A stretch of 64,000 nt of DNA, from positions 1 to 64,000 of the forward strand of contig CAVXCA010000038.1 of assembly GCA_963759955.1 (NCBI GenBank). The letters run 5' to 3'. Position numbers and translations under genes: made by a program. The DNA comes from Roseiarcus sp963759955. GTDB taxonomy: Bacteria > Pseudomonadota > Alphaproteobacteria > Rhizobiales > Beijerinckiaceae. The notes under the pieces are model-generated. The model was given only the letters and a program-made list of their open reading frames with translations. It did no database searches and was not told the DNA's origin. Numbering within the stretch: the stretch's first letter is position 1; every line of letters starts with the position of its first letter. This document shows, piece after piece, positions 27,995 to 35,230 of the stretch.

Positions 27995-28372
27995 GAAGTC
28001 CCTCCTGTGACGATCAGACCGAGAGGCGCGCCCCGTCCGCGCGACGCCTCCCGGCTCAAACCGCGTCGGCGGCCTGATCGGCGAGACGTTAGAGTTGTTC
28101 CAAGAACAATTCCAAGAGCTCGAGCCTGCGGCGCTATGCCTCACCAGCGTCGGCGCGATCATGCGAGCACTCGGCAATGGCTTGAAGAAGTAAGACTTTT
28201 CGTCTCCGCGCAGCGGCGCTGGGCGCGCCGCCGCGGGTCCGCGGCGTTTCGCCGCTGCCGCCCATTGCTCTGATCAACGGCCTCGGCGGCCGGATCGGCG
28301 GCGGCGCCGCAAGGCGTCGAGCGAACGTTCGAATCGCTGGGCCGTTCCGCGCCCCCCGCAATGCTGGGGCGG
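27995..28372. other. non-coding stretch upstream of the peroxidase gene
   Basis: About 380 bp. It should hold the peroxidase promoter near 28080-28110 (an AT-richer segment with GTTCCAAGAACAATTCC). A CGCCGC-GGGTCC-GCGGCG hairpin at about 28230-28250 may end transcription of the upstream gene. No gene supported. Confidence 0.4.
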
Positions 28373-29584
28373 TCAGCCCGTCACCACGTCCTTCAGGCGC
28401 CGGCGGGGACTCGCCGGCGCCGTTTGCGACGCCGGCCCGGCGCGGAACGCGAACGTCGCCTGCCAATCCTCGCCCGTCAGGCGCGCCATGCGCGCGCCCC
28501 AAGCGGCGCCGAGCCCGGCCCGCCGCTCGCGGTCGATCATCTCGATGGGTTGGTTGAGCGGCTGCATCGCCAACCCTTGCGCCGTCGCGCGCAAATGCAG
28601 GCGCTGCCAGGCGCGGCCCGCCGCGATCGCGCTCGCGCGGTCGTAGCGGTCGCGCACGGCGATGAGCCCGACCAGCGGCGCGCTCGCGAGCTGCATGCGA
28701 GTTTGGTCGAGCCAGGCCTGGTGGCTGGTCTCGGCGGAGACCGGAAACAGACGCGCATACGTCAGCGCGAAGTTGGATAGCCCTGCCGCGCCGAGCGTCG
28801 GCCCGTCGCGATGGGCGTCGATCTCGGCGCTCGAACTGCGGAACCAACGGTCGCTGTCGGCGACCATGGCCTTGTCGGCGATAATCGCCTCGGTCGCCTC
28901 GACGACGGCGGCGTCGAACAGCCGGCGCTTGTCGCCGTCCTCGACGAGAAGCACGCGAACGCCGTCGCCGAAGTCGCCGTGGGCGGCGCAATCGCGCCAG
29001 TCTTGCGGCGGCGCCCGGCCGCGATCGTAGGCGTACCGGTTGGTGTGGCGATCGGGGATGGCGCGATAGAGCGCGTCCGGCGCCGCGCGCTCGCGCCGCG
29101 TCAGGCGCAGGGTCGCGGCGTGAACCGGCCCTGCCCGCTCGTCGAGCGCGATCAGCGATCCCGGCGTCAGCGCGACTTCCGCCGCGTAGCCGTTGGGGCC
29201 CGCCGCGACAGCCATGTTCTCGATCGCGCAGCCGAGGCCGAGGTGCATCTCGCGCAGATAGGCGTCCATCGCCCCGAGGTTGCGCGAGAGATCGGCGAAG
29301 ACCTCGATCGAGTCGGCGCCGACGGCGAACAGCCAGGGCTGCGTGTCGTGCGGGTTGGCGGCGAGAACGCCGGCGGCGACCAGCGCCAACGGCGTGCCGC
29401 GGATCGACGGATCGTCCCACAGCCGCCACGGCGCGTAGGCGTCCCCTTCCGGCGTTGGCCGACCGGCCGCGTCGACCCAGCGCAGCGCGCCGCCGCCGTC
29501 GGCGGCGAGAAAAATCACGGCGCCGCCGAGGGCGAGCGCGCCTCGTCGGCTCGGGGCATGATGCCTAATGACAGTTTTTGTCAT
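28373..29584 (-). CDS. Acg-family nitroreductase-like flavoprotein
   Basis: 403 residues with an internal duplication of the nitroreductase fold, as in Acg-type proteins. Seen are AANPHDTQPWLFAV (FMN-binding loop), IPDRHTNRYAYDRG and, in the second half, GRAWQRLHLRATAQGLAMQP. The N-terminus begins MTKTVIRHHAPSRRGALALG, perhaps a twin-arginine-like export signal (RRGALALGGAVIFLA). Family members bind FMN; some are hypoxia- or redox-induced. It follows tetR by 38 bp and has its own near-palindrome at the ribosome site, so TetR control is likely. Confidence 0.8.
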   Translation of the reverse strand: MTKTVIRHHAPSRRGALALGGAVIFLAADGGGALRWVDAAGRPTPEGDAYAPWRLWDDPSIRGTPLALVAAGVLAANPHDTQPWLFAVGADSIEVFADLSRNLGAMDAYLREMHLGLGCAIENMAVAAGPNGYAAEVALTPGSLIALDERAGPVHAATLRLTRRERAAPDALYRAIPDRHTNRYAYDRGRAPPQDWRDCAAHGDFGDGVRVLLVEDGDKRRLFDAAVVEATEAIIADKAMVADSDRWFRSSSAEIDAHRDGPTLGAAGLSNFALTYARLFPVSAETSHQAWLDQTRMQLASAPLVGLIAVRDRYDRASAIAAGRAWQRLHLRATAQGLAMQPLNQPIEMIDRERRAGLGAAWGARMARLTGEDWQATFAFRAGPASQTAPASPRRRLKDVVTG

Positions 29585-29588
29585 TTAT

Positions 29589-29604
29589 GTCTCCTATTGG
29601 TGAC
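29589..29604. promoter_or_regulatory. candidate TetR operator before the nitroreductase gene
   Basis: GTCTCCTATTGGTGAC differs at one position from the pattern GTCACC-N4-GGTGAC found at the tetR promoter. On the coding strand it overlaps the AGGAGA ribosome site of the nitroreductase gene, so binding here would block its expression directly. Confidence 0.5.
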
Positions 29605-29622
29605 ATTTTGAGCGACAAAAGA

Positions 29623-30267
29623 TCATCGAGCGCGCAGAACGCCGTCGATCAGCGCGTCGAGGGCGGCGAAAATCCGTTCCCAGTCGCCGTCCGTCCTGAT
29701 CTCCACCCCGCCCATCACGCGAAGCGTCCGCGCGCGCACGGCGAGATAATTGACGGCGACGCCGAGCAGCATCGCGACCGCTGCGAAGTCCAGGGATGGC
29801 GGCAGCCGATAATGCTCGCCGATCCAGGCCGACAATTCCAGCGCGCGCCGCTCGCGCACCGCCTCCAGCGCGACGACCAGCCGCGTGCGTGTCGTGAGTT
29901 CGGCCGCCAGCACCGCAAGCGTCACCGGCCGGGCGCGCAGCGCCGCGGCGTGCCGGCGCACGATCGTCTTCATCGCCTCGGCCGCCGGCGTGCGCGACGG
30001 GTCGATCCCGCGCGTCAGGTCATGGACGTTCCACCAGAAATCGCTCTGCGCGGCGTAAGTGCCGTAAACGCCGTCGAGGTCGCGAAAGTAGCGGTAGATC
30101 AGAACCTTGTCGCAACCCGCCTCGCGCGCGAGCGCGTTGACCCCGACCGCCGCCAGCCCGTCGCGCACGATCATCCGCCCCACCGCCTCGAGGATGCGCG
30201 CGCGCATCACGTCGGAGTCGCGGGCCGGGCTGGGTTTTGTGGCTGACGTCACCATACGGTGACACAT
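29623..30267 (-). CDS. TetR-family regulator
   Basis: 214 residues at most. N-terminal HTH: ILEAVGRMIVRDGLAAVGVN, then LAREAGCDKVLIYRYFRDLD, the classic TetR recognition helix region. The C-terminal ligand domain is all helical. The start is uncertain: ATG 30267 and ATG 30255 both lie inside the palindromic operator, and a promoter appears to end there, so translation may really begin at ATG 30207 (MRARILEAVG). Likely represses itself and the downstream nitroreductase gene. A 34-codon paralogous remnant lies at 32330-32431. Confidence 0.88.
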   Translation of the reverse strand: MCHRMVTSATKPSPARDSDVMRARILEAVGRMIVRDGLAAVGVNALAREAGCDKVLIYRYFRDLDGVYGTYAAQSDFWWNVHDLTRGIDPSRTPAAEAMKTIVRRHAAALRARPVTLAVLAAELTTRTRLVVALEAVRERRALELSAWIGEHYRLPPSLDFAAVAMLLGVAVNYLAVRARTLRVMGGVEIRTDGDWERIFAALDALIDGVLRAR

Positions 30268-30292
30268 ACGCCGGAAGCCACCCCCCTGTCAA
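30247..30292 (-). promoter_or_regulatory. tetR promoter with palindromic operator
   Basis: On the leftward strand TTGACA (30292-30287) is followed after 18 bp by TATGTG (30268-30263), and the palindrome GTCACC-ATAC-GGTGAC (30248-30263) overlaps the -10 and presumed start point. Overlap with the core promoter fits autorepression. The block is conserved in the remnant at 32411-32456. Confidence 0.6.
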
Positions 30293-30724
30293 TGGCGGCG
30301 ACCTCTCGCAGGATTCCGCAGCGGCGCCGGATTGGCTTGATCCTTCATTGCAAGGAGCTGTAGGGCGCGAGCGCGCCCGTCGTCCTTAAGACGCTCGGCG
30401 CCAGCGCCGAGCTACCGTGACCAAGCAATCCAGGGACCGCGTCACCACCCCGGGATTGCTTCGTCGCCCCGCCTCGATCGCCGCTTTGACGTCGCCAGCA
30501 ATGAAACTGTCGCACGAATCAGCGATTCTGGTCTCATCCGACAGGCCGGAGACCAAGCCTCGATGGGCGATTGCGTAGGCGCCGATCCTTGCGGAACGCT
30601 TCCTCCGCCCCTCGCACCGTTCCGATCGGAGCAGCCGATTTTCTCCCATTTCGACGGTTTCGCGCGCGTGGCGGCCGCGCGCGAGTCGTTTCGCGTCCGC
30701 CAATTCAACAAAAGGGTTCTGCCA
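30293..30724. other. non-coding stretch between tetR and phoH
   Basis: About 430 bp with degenerate pieces of the dispersed CATTGC...GCAATCCAGG repeat (30345-30480) and a GGCGCCAGCGCCGAGCTACC palindrome. The left 130 bp resembles 32455-32590, so it is part of the same duplication as the second tetR fragment. The phoH promoter should lie in the right half. Confidence 0.5.
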
Positions 30725-31459
30725 TTGACCAAGCGCATCGAGAAGCCGAAGCGTCGCAACGGCCGGTCCACCGACACCGCCGAGATCATTCCCTTGCACA
30801 AGGACAAATTCCGAGCCGAACGAACGCCGGCGCCGATCCGGCCGCTCAACGCCAACCAAGCCGATTATCTCGACGCGCTGTACGCGAGTCCTCAGGTCAT
30901 CGTGCTCGGTCCCGCGGGGACCGGCAAGACCTGGATCGCGGCGACCCACGCGGCGGATCTCTATCGCGCGCGCCGCGTCGGCAAGATCGTCCTGACCCGT
31001 CCGAACGTGCCGTGTGGGCGCTCTCTCGGCTTTTTCCCCGGTTCGCTCGAGGAGAAGTTCGCGCCTTGGGCTTACCCGGTCCTCGAAGCGATCAAGGAGC
31101 GCATCGGCGTCGCCGCCTACGATATCGCCCTGAAGAAGAAAGACATCGAGATGGTCCCGTTCGAAGTCATGCGCGGGCGCTCGTGGCGGGACGCCTTCGT
31201 CCTGCTCGACGAAGCGCAAAACAGCACCCCGGCCGAGATCAAGATGTTCCTCACCCGCATCGGCGAGGATTGCAAGGTCGTCGTCAACGGCGACGTCAGC
31301 CAGTGCGACCTCGATCAGGCGAGCGGCCTGCGCGTCGTGCTCGATCTCGTCGCCAGGCGTTGCCTGCCGGTGCCGGTGATCGAATTCACCCTCGCCGACA
31401 TCGTGCGTTCCGGAATCTGCGCCATGTGGGCCCGGGCGTTCGAGGAGGCTCGCTTATAG
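30725..31459 (+). CDS. PhoH-family ATPase
   Basis: 244 residues from TTG 30725 (preceded by AAAAGGG), which restores the conserved start TKRIEKPKRRNGRS. The P-loop is VLGPAGTGKTWIAATHAADL, Walker B is FVLLDEAQNSTPAEIKMFLT, and IGEDCKVVVNGDVSQCDLDQ follows. PhoH proteins are cytosolic ATPases with roles in phosphate stress and RNA metabolism. The frame is open to an ATG at 30563, but that extension looks non-coding. Stand-alone; no ybeY or miaB beside it as in the PhoL group. Confidence 0.9.
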   Translation: MTKRIEKPKRRNGRSTDTAEIIPLHKDKFRAERTPAPIRPLNANQADYLDALYASPQVIVLGPAGTGKTWIAATHAADLYRARRVGKIVLTRPNVPCGRSLGFFPGSLEEKFAPWAYPVLEAIKERIGVAAYDIALKKKDIEMVPFEVMRGRSWRDAFVLLDEAQNSTPAEIKMFLTRIGEDCKVVVNGDVSQCDLDQASGLRVVLDLVARRCLPVPVIEFTLADIVRSGICAMWARAFEEARL

Positions 31460-31506
31460 GGCGCAGGAAGCGTGTTGGGAGCGCGGCCGCGCGACCCGGC
31501 CGCCCC

Positions 31507-31548
31507 TTACCGCCCGCCGCTCACGTCGAGGATCGCTGCGCTGACGTT
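31507..31548 (-). pseudogene. 3' scrap of a short-chain dehydrogenase gene
   Basis: On the leftward strand 13 codons and a stop read NVSAAILDVSGGR, against YVTGAILDVAGGR and a stop at the end of the intact SDR gene at 33570-34322. The DNA is alike over the same span. It abuts the left end of the RAYT element. Confidence 0.6.
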
Positions 31549-31559
31549 ATTAGTATTAT

Positions 31560-32307
31560 GGGGACATGATACACAATTCCTTATCTCATTCGCTCGCCGT
31601 TTTGGGCTTTGGTCCGGGTTTTCCCTTGCGCAGGCTTCGACCGAGCTTTTGCTCGGCGAAGGCCCGAAAGGCCGCGCCGCCGAGAGGACGGCCGTTGGCG
31701 CTGAGCGTTTCGAAGCCGGCCAGTTCCGCCTGCTCGCTCAGCGACATTTCCAGCAGCGCGCCGAAACGGGGCGCGATCGCCAGCACAGGCCGCACTTTGA
31801 CGAGCGCGTCGTCCCGTCCTCTCAAATGAGCGCGCACGCTCGACCATTCCCATTCGCCCGGCGCGGCGCAGAGTCTGGCGCGCACGGGGTTGAAGGCGAG
31901 GTAGCGCACCGCGTTGAGCGTATGGGCCTCGTCCATCGCAACGCAGCCAAACCGGCCCTGAAAAAGGTGCCCGGTTTCGCGCGCGCGCGCGTTGACGAAG
32001 GCGGTGTAGCGCCGGTGCGCTTCGCCGACCGCGCGTGAAATCCCGTCGCCCGTGGCCGGCGTCAGTATGAGATGCAGGTGGTTGGGCATCAGGCAATAGG
32101 CCCAGCACGACACGCCGTTCTTCTCGCAACGCTCGGCGAGCAGATCCCGATACAAAGCGTAGTCGCCGGGCTGCGTGAACAACATCTGCCGCCGGTTGCC
32201 GCGCTGCGTGACGTGGTGGGGAGTGTCGGGCACGACAATGCGCGAAAGACGGGCCATGTCTCAACACAGCATGGATCGAGAGATCGCGCAATGTGTATCC
32301 TGTCCCC
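31560..32307 (-). mobile_element. REP-associated (IS200-like Y1) transposase unit with inverted ends
   Basis: The left end GGGGACATGATACACAATT (31560-31578) and the right end, read inward, GGGGACAGGATACACATTG (32307-32289) are inverted copies with few mismatches. At the right end a 13-bp unit TCCTGTCCCCGCA is duplicated in tandem (32298-32323). The unit sits between gene scraps that have lost their middles, so its arrival was accompanied by deletion. Confidence 0.7.
31586..32257 (-). CDS. REP-associated tyrosine transposase (Y1_Tnp, RAYT)
   Basis: 223 residues. N-terminal MARLSRIVVPDTPHHVTQRG, then CLMPNHLHLILTP with the HUH (HLH) metal motif, and FQGRFGCVAMDEAHTLNAVRY, NPVRARLC and EWEWSSVRAHLRGRDD, all hallmarks of the COG1943 family. 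Such proteins cut single-stranded DNA at REP or similar hairpin sequences. The basic C-terminus KLGRSLRKGKPGPKPKTASE is typical. The coding frame looks intact. Confidence 0.92.
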   Translation of the reverse strand: MARLSRIVVPDTPHHVTQRGNRRQMLFTQPGDYALYRDLLAERCEKNGVSCWAYCLMPNHLHLILTPATGDGISRAVGEAHRRYTAFVNARARETGHLFQGRFGCVAMDEAHTLNAVRYLAFNPVRARLCAAPGEWEWSSVRAHLRGRDDALVKVRPVLAIAPRFGALLEMSLSEQAELAGFETLSANGRPLGGAAFRAFAEQKLGRSLRKGKPGPKPKTASE

Positions 32308-32329
32308 GCATCCTGTCCCCGCATCCCCC

Positions 32330-32431
32330 CACGATCATCCGCCCCGCCGCCTCAAGGATGTGCGCGCGCATCACGTCGGAGTTGCGGGCGGAGCTGGGCT
32401 TTGCGGCGAATGTCACCGTACGGTGACACAT
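32330..32431 (-). pseudogene. 5' fragment of a second tetR gene
   Basis: 34 codons reading MCHRTVTFAAKPSSARNSDV then MRAHILEAAGRMIV, against MCHRMVTSATKPSPARDSDV then MRARILEAVGRMIV in the intact TetR. It stops abruptly where the tandem CCTGTCCCC repeats of the RAYT unit begin. Most changes alter residues, consistent with decay. Confidence 0.8.
32411..32428. promoter_or_regulatory. perfect 18-bp palindromic operator at the dead tetR fragment
   Basis: TGTCACCGTACGGTGACA is its own reverse complement. It is the same site as at 30247-30264, in a better-matched form, with the same TTGACA promoter element to its right. No intact gene now follows it on the leftward strand, so it may act as a decoy or is a relic. 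Confidence 0.6.
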
Positions 32432-32797
32432 ACGCCGGAAGCCACCCCCCTGTCAATGGCGGCGATCGCTCGCCGGCTCCCGCAGCGCCGCCGGATCGGT
32501 TTGACCCGCCATTGCGAGGAGCGCGACGGCAGAGCATCCAGGGGCCGCGTCAACCCCTTGCGGATCGCTTCGCCACACCGCGCGGAATCGAAAACAAGAC
32601 TGAAGACGGCGCCCAAGCCGTTGAGAATCCGCAGACCGGGACTCGGATGCGCTTTCGACGATCTGGCGCTCGCGACCGCAGTCCCGCGATTGCATCTCCA
32701 GCAAATCCTCGCCGCGCGCGCGTCCTCGCGCGGCGAGCCGAAAGTGTGCAGCCCAGGGGGGATCGAGAGTCGTCCCCTCGGCCCCGCGTCTTGCCGC
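32432..32797. other. duplicated intergenic DNA and dispersed repeat
   Basis: The first part repeats 30268-30300 almost base for base (ACACATACGCCGGAAGCCAC onward) and then diverges. A CATTGCGAGGAGCGCGAC...GCATCCAGG dispersed repeat lies at 32508-32555. The rest, to the end of the lipoprotein gene, shows no gene. Confidence 0.5.
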
Positions 32798-33322
32798 TTA
32801 GCGCTTCACGCAAGCGACGACGGTCGCGTTGCTTTCTGGGCCTTCGCAACTCGCGCCGGCGGTCCCATCGATATGCAACGTGTCGCCCTCGACCGAGCAG
32901 TAAGCGCTGATCATGATTTCGTCGGCGTCGCATGTCGCCTTGGCCTGACCGCTGACGACTCGGACGACGGAACCGACCCCGGGCGGTCCCGCCGGTCCCG
33001 CGGCCCCCGTCTCGCCCTTGGGCCCTTGCGGCCCCGCCGCTCCCGCAGCGCCGGCGTCGCCCTTGGGTCCCAGCGGCCCTGCCGGTCCCGCAGGCCCTTG
33101 CGGCCCTGCCGGCCCCGCGGCGCCGATTTCGCCCTTGGCCCCTTGCGGTCCCGCTGGCCCCTGCGGTCCTGCCGCTCCCGCCGCGCCCATTTCGCCCTTG
33201 GCGCCTTGCGGCCCCGCTGGCCCCGCGGGCCCTTGCGCTCCTGCCGGTCCCTGGGTTCCCTTTGAGCACCCCGAGACCGCGATCAACGCGACAAGGGCGA
33301 GACTTGCGATTGACGTTCGCAT
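32798..33322 (-). CDS. collagen-like lipoprotein
   Basis: 174 residues. The signal MRTSIASLALVALIAVSGC ends in a lipobox with Cys19 as the lipidated residue. Residues 22-114 are 31 uninterrupted Gly-X-Y triplets rich in GPA, GPQ and GAA, with AKGE, AKGE, PKGD and PKGE salt-bridge motifs spaced along them. The C-terminal 60 residues (SVVRVVSGQAKATCDADEI onward) carry four cysteines and look like a small folded cap that could trimerise the helix. Such proteins form triple helices anchored to the envelope; the role here is unknown. Confidence 0.9.
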   Translation of the reverse strand: MRTSIASLALVALIAVSGCSKGTQGPAGAQGPAGPAGPQGAKGEMGAAGAAGPQGPAGPQGAKGEIGAAGPAGPQGPAGPAGPLGPKGDAGAAGAAGPQGPKGETGAAGPAGPPGVGSVVRVVSGQAKATCDADEIMISAYCSVEGDTLHIDGTAGASCEGPESNATVVACVKR

Positions 33323-33569
33323 CCGATTCCTCCCGCCAATTCTTTGCGTTTTCGGGCGTTTGCAGCGGAACCGGCCACGCGACGCCGTAGCGCGGCGTCT
33401 CTCCTGTTACGGCGTGGTCAGCTCCCCAAAGACAGGCCCGACGGCAAGCTTATTTCATGGGCGCCCGCGAGGCCAGCGCGGGCGCTCGCCCGCCGCTGCG
33501 AGCCACGGTCGCCCAACCACGCAAAGCGGTCGTATGCTTTGATCGCCGAACGTTCGATTTCTCGCCGCC

Positions 33570-34322
33570 CTACCGCCCGCCCGCGACGTCGAGGATCGCC
33601 CCGGTGACGTAGGATGCGGCGTCGCTGAGCAGCCAGACGATCGCCTCGGCGACTTCCTCGGGCTTTCCCGGACGGCCGAGCGGCGCCGTCGCGCCGAGCG
33701 TGAACGCACGCTGGGGTTCGCCGCTGCTGGCGTGGATTTCGGTGTCGATGAGGCCGGGGCGGACCGCGTTGACGCGCACCCCTTCGGCCGCGAGCTCCTT
33801 GGCGAGGCCGACCGTGAGGGTGTCGATCGCGCCCTTGGAGCCGGCGTAATCGACGTAGAGGCCGGGCGAGCCGAGCCGCGCCGCGGCGGACGAAATCAGC
33901 ACGATCGAGCCGCCGCCGCCCCCCAGGCTCTTCGACATCCGCCGCGCCGCTTCGCGCGCGGTCAGGTAGGCCCCGAGCACGTTGACCTCGAACATCCGCC
34001 GCATCCGCTCGGCGGTCATGTCGACCAGGCGCGAGGCCGGCGCGACGATCCCGGCGTTGACGACGACGCCGCGTAAGGGCCCCAGCGCGCGCGTCGCGCC
34101 GTCGAACACCGCGACGACGTCCTCCTCGTCGGCGACGTCGCCGCGTAGCGCCACCGCCTTGCCGCCGGCGCGCGCGATGTCCTCGACGACTTCGTGGGCC
34201 GCCGCCTCGTCATGCACATAATTGACGCCGACCGACCAGTCGCGCGTGCAAGCGAGCAGCGCCGCGGCGCGCCCGATGCCGCGCGAGGCGCCGGTGATGA
34301 GGATCGCGTTGTTCTCGGTCAT
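33570..34322 (-). CDS. short-chain dehydrogenase/reductase
   Basis: 250 residues, classical SDR. Cofactor motif ILITGASRGIGRAAALL, NAG at VVVNAGIVAP, catalytic Ser in IVLISSAAARLGS, and YVDYAGSKGAI holding the Tyr-x3-Lys pair. The acidic end of strand 2 is not obvious (VGVNYVHDEA), compatible with NADP. Close to FabG-like glucose/ribitol dehydrogenases; substrate unknown. It lies 12 bp downstream of cbbE in the same direction, so it may be carried on the cbb transcript. Confidence 0.92.
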   Translation of the reverse strand: MTENNAILITGASRGIGRAAALLACTRDWSVGVNYVHDEAAAHEVVEDIARAGGKAVALRGDVADEEDVVAVFDGATRALGPLRGVVVNAGIVAPASRLVDMTAERMRRMFEVNVLGAYLTAREAARRMSKSLGGGGGSIVLISSAAARLGSPGLYVDYAGSKGAIDTLTVGLAKELAAEGVRVNAVRPGLIDTEIHASSGEPQRAFTLGATAPLGRPGKPEEVAEAIVWLLSDAASYVTGAILDVAGGR

Positions 34323-34334
34323 GCCGAGACTTTG

Positions 34335-35027
34335 CTATCTTGCCGCGCTCCTGGCAAGCGGCGTGCGCGAGACCGAGGCGCGGATCGCCTCGATATTGCC
34401 GGCGTAGGCGGAAGGGCCGCCCTTGAACACCGCCGATCCCGCGACCAGGACGTTGGCGCCGGCGCCGACGACCAGCGGCGCGGTCTCCGGCGTCACGCCG
34501 CCGTCGATCTCGATGTCGATCTTGCGGGCGCCGATCATTTTCTTGACCCGCGCCACCTTCTCGACCACCGCAGGAATGAAGGCCTGGCCGCCGAAGCCGG
34601 GGTTGACGGTCATCAGCAGCACCATATCCAGCCGGTCGAGCACGTATTCGATCGTCTCCGCCGGGGTCGCCGGGTTGAGCGACACGCCGGCCTTCTTGCC
34701 GAGCGCGCGGATCACCTGCAGCGAGCGGTCGAGATGCTTGGTCGCCTCGACGTGCACGGTGATGTATTCGCACCCAGCCTTGGCGAAGGCCTCGAGGTAA
34801 GGGTCGCAGGGCTCGATCATCAGGTGGCAGTCGAACACCTTCTGCGAATGCGGGCGCAGCGCGGCCACCACCGGCGGGCCGAAGGTGATGTTGGGGACGA
34901 AATGCCCATCCATCACGTCGAGATGGATCCAGTCCGCGCCCGCCGCGTCGATCGCGCGCACTTCCTCGCCGAGCTTGGAAAAATCGGCCGACAGAATCGA
35001 CGGCGCGATGAGAACCGGCAGCGTCAT
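34335..35027 (-). CDS. cbbE: ribulose-phosphate 3-epimerase
   Basis: Interconverts ribulose-5-phosphate and xylulose-5-phosphate in the regenerative phase of the Calvin cycle. 230 residues, TIM barrel. Seen are IAPSILSADFSKLGEEVRAI, DWIHLDVMDGHFVPNITFGP (metal His and Asp), DCHLMIEPCDPYLEAFAKAG, VLLMTVNPGFGGQAFIP, and DIEIDGGVTPETAPLVVGAG. Last of the cbb genes. An AGGAGAAGAGCG ribosome site precedes the ATG. Confidence 0.96.
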   Translation of the reverse strand: MTLPVLIAPSILSADFSKLGEEVRAIDAAGADWIHLDVMDGHFVPNITFGPPVVAALRPHSQKVFDCHLMIEPCDPYLEAFAKAGCEYITVHVEATKHLDRSLQVIRALGKKAGVSLNPATPAETIEYVLDRLDMVLLMTVNPGFGGQAFIPAVVEKVARVKKMIGARKIDIEIDGGVTPETAPLVVGAGANVLVAGSAVFKGGPSAYAGNIEAIRASVSRTPLARSAAR

Positions 35028-35150
35028 TCGCTCTTCTCCTGTTGCTTAGAACACATGGCTCCGGCGGATGTCCTCGGCTTCGATGGTCGTGAGCTGATCG
35101 ATTGTCAAATTGGCGTCAAGAGCGGCGAAGCGGCGGTCGGCCCGGCGCGG

Positions 35151-35168
35151 GCGGGCCCTTCCGCCCGC
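35151..35168. promoter_or_regulatory. hairpin in the cbbM-cbbE gap
   Basis: GCGGGC-CCTTCC-GCCCGC is a perfect 6-bp stem 62 bp downstream of the cbbM stop. It could stabilise the 3' end of the abundant cbbM message or attenuate cbbE. There is no U tract, so it is not a standard terminator. The rest of 35028-35230 holds nothing I recognise. Confidence 0.35.
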
Positions 35169-35230
35169 GACCCGGTGACGGGCTCGGGCGCGACCGGATC
35201 GCCGATCGCGCCCCGTTGTCGCAAGACGCC

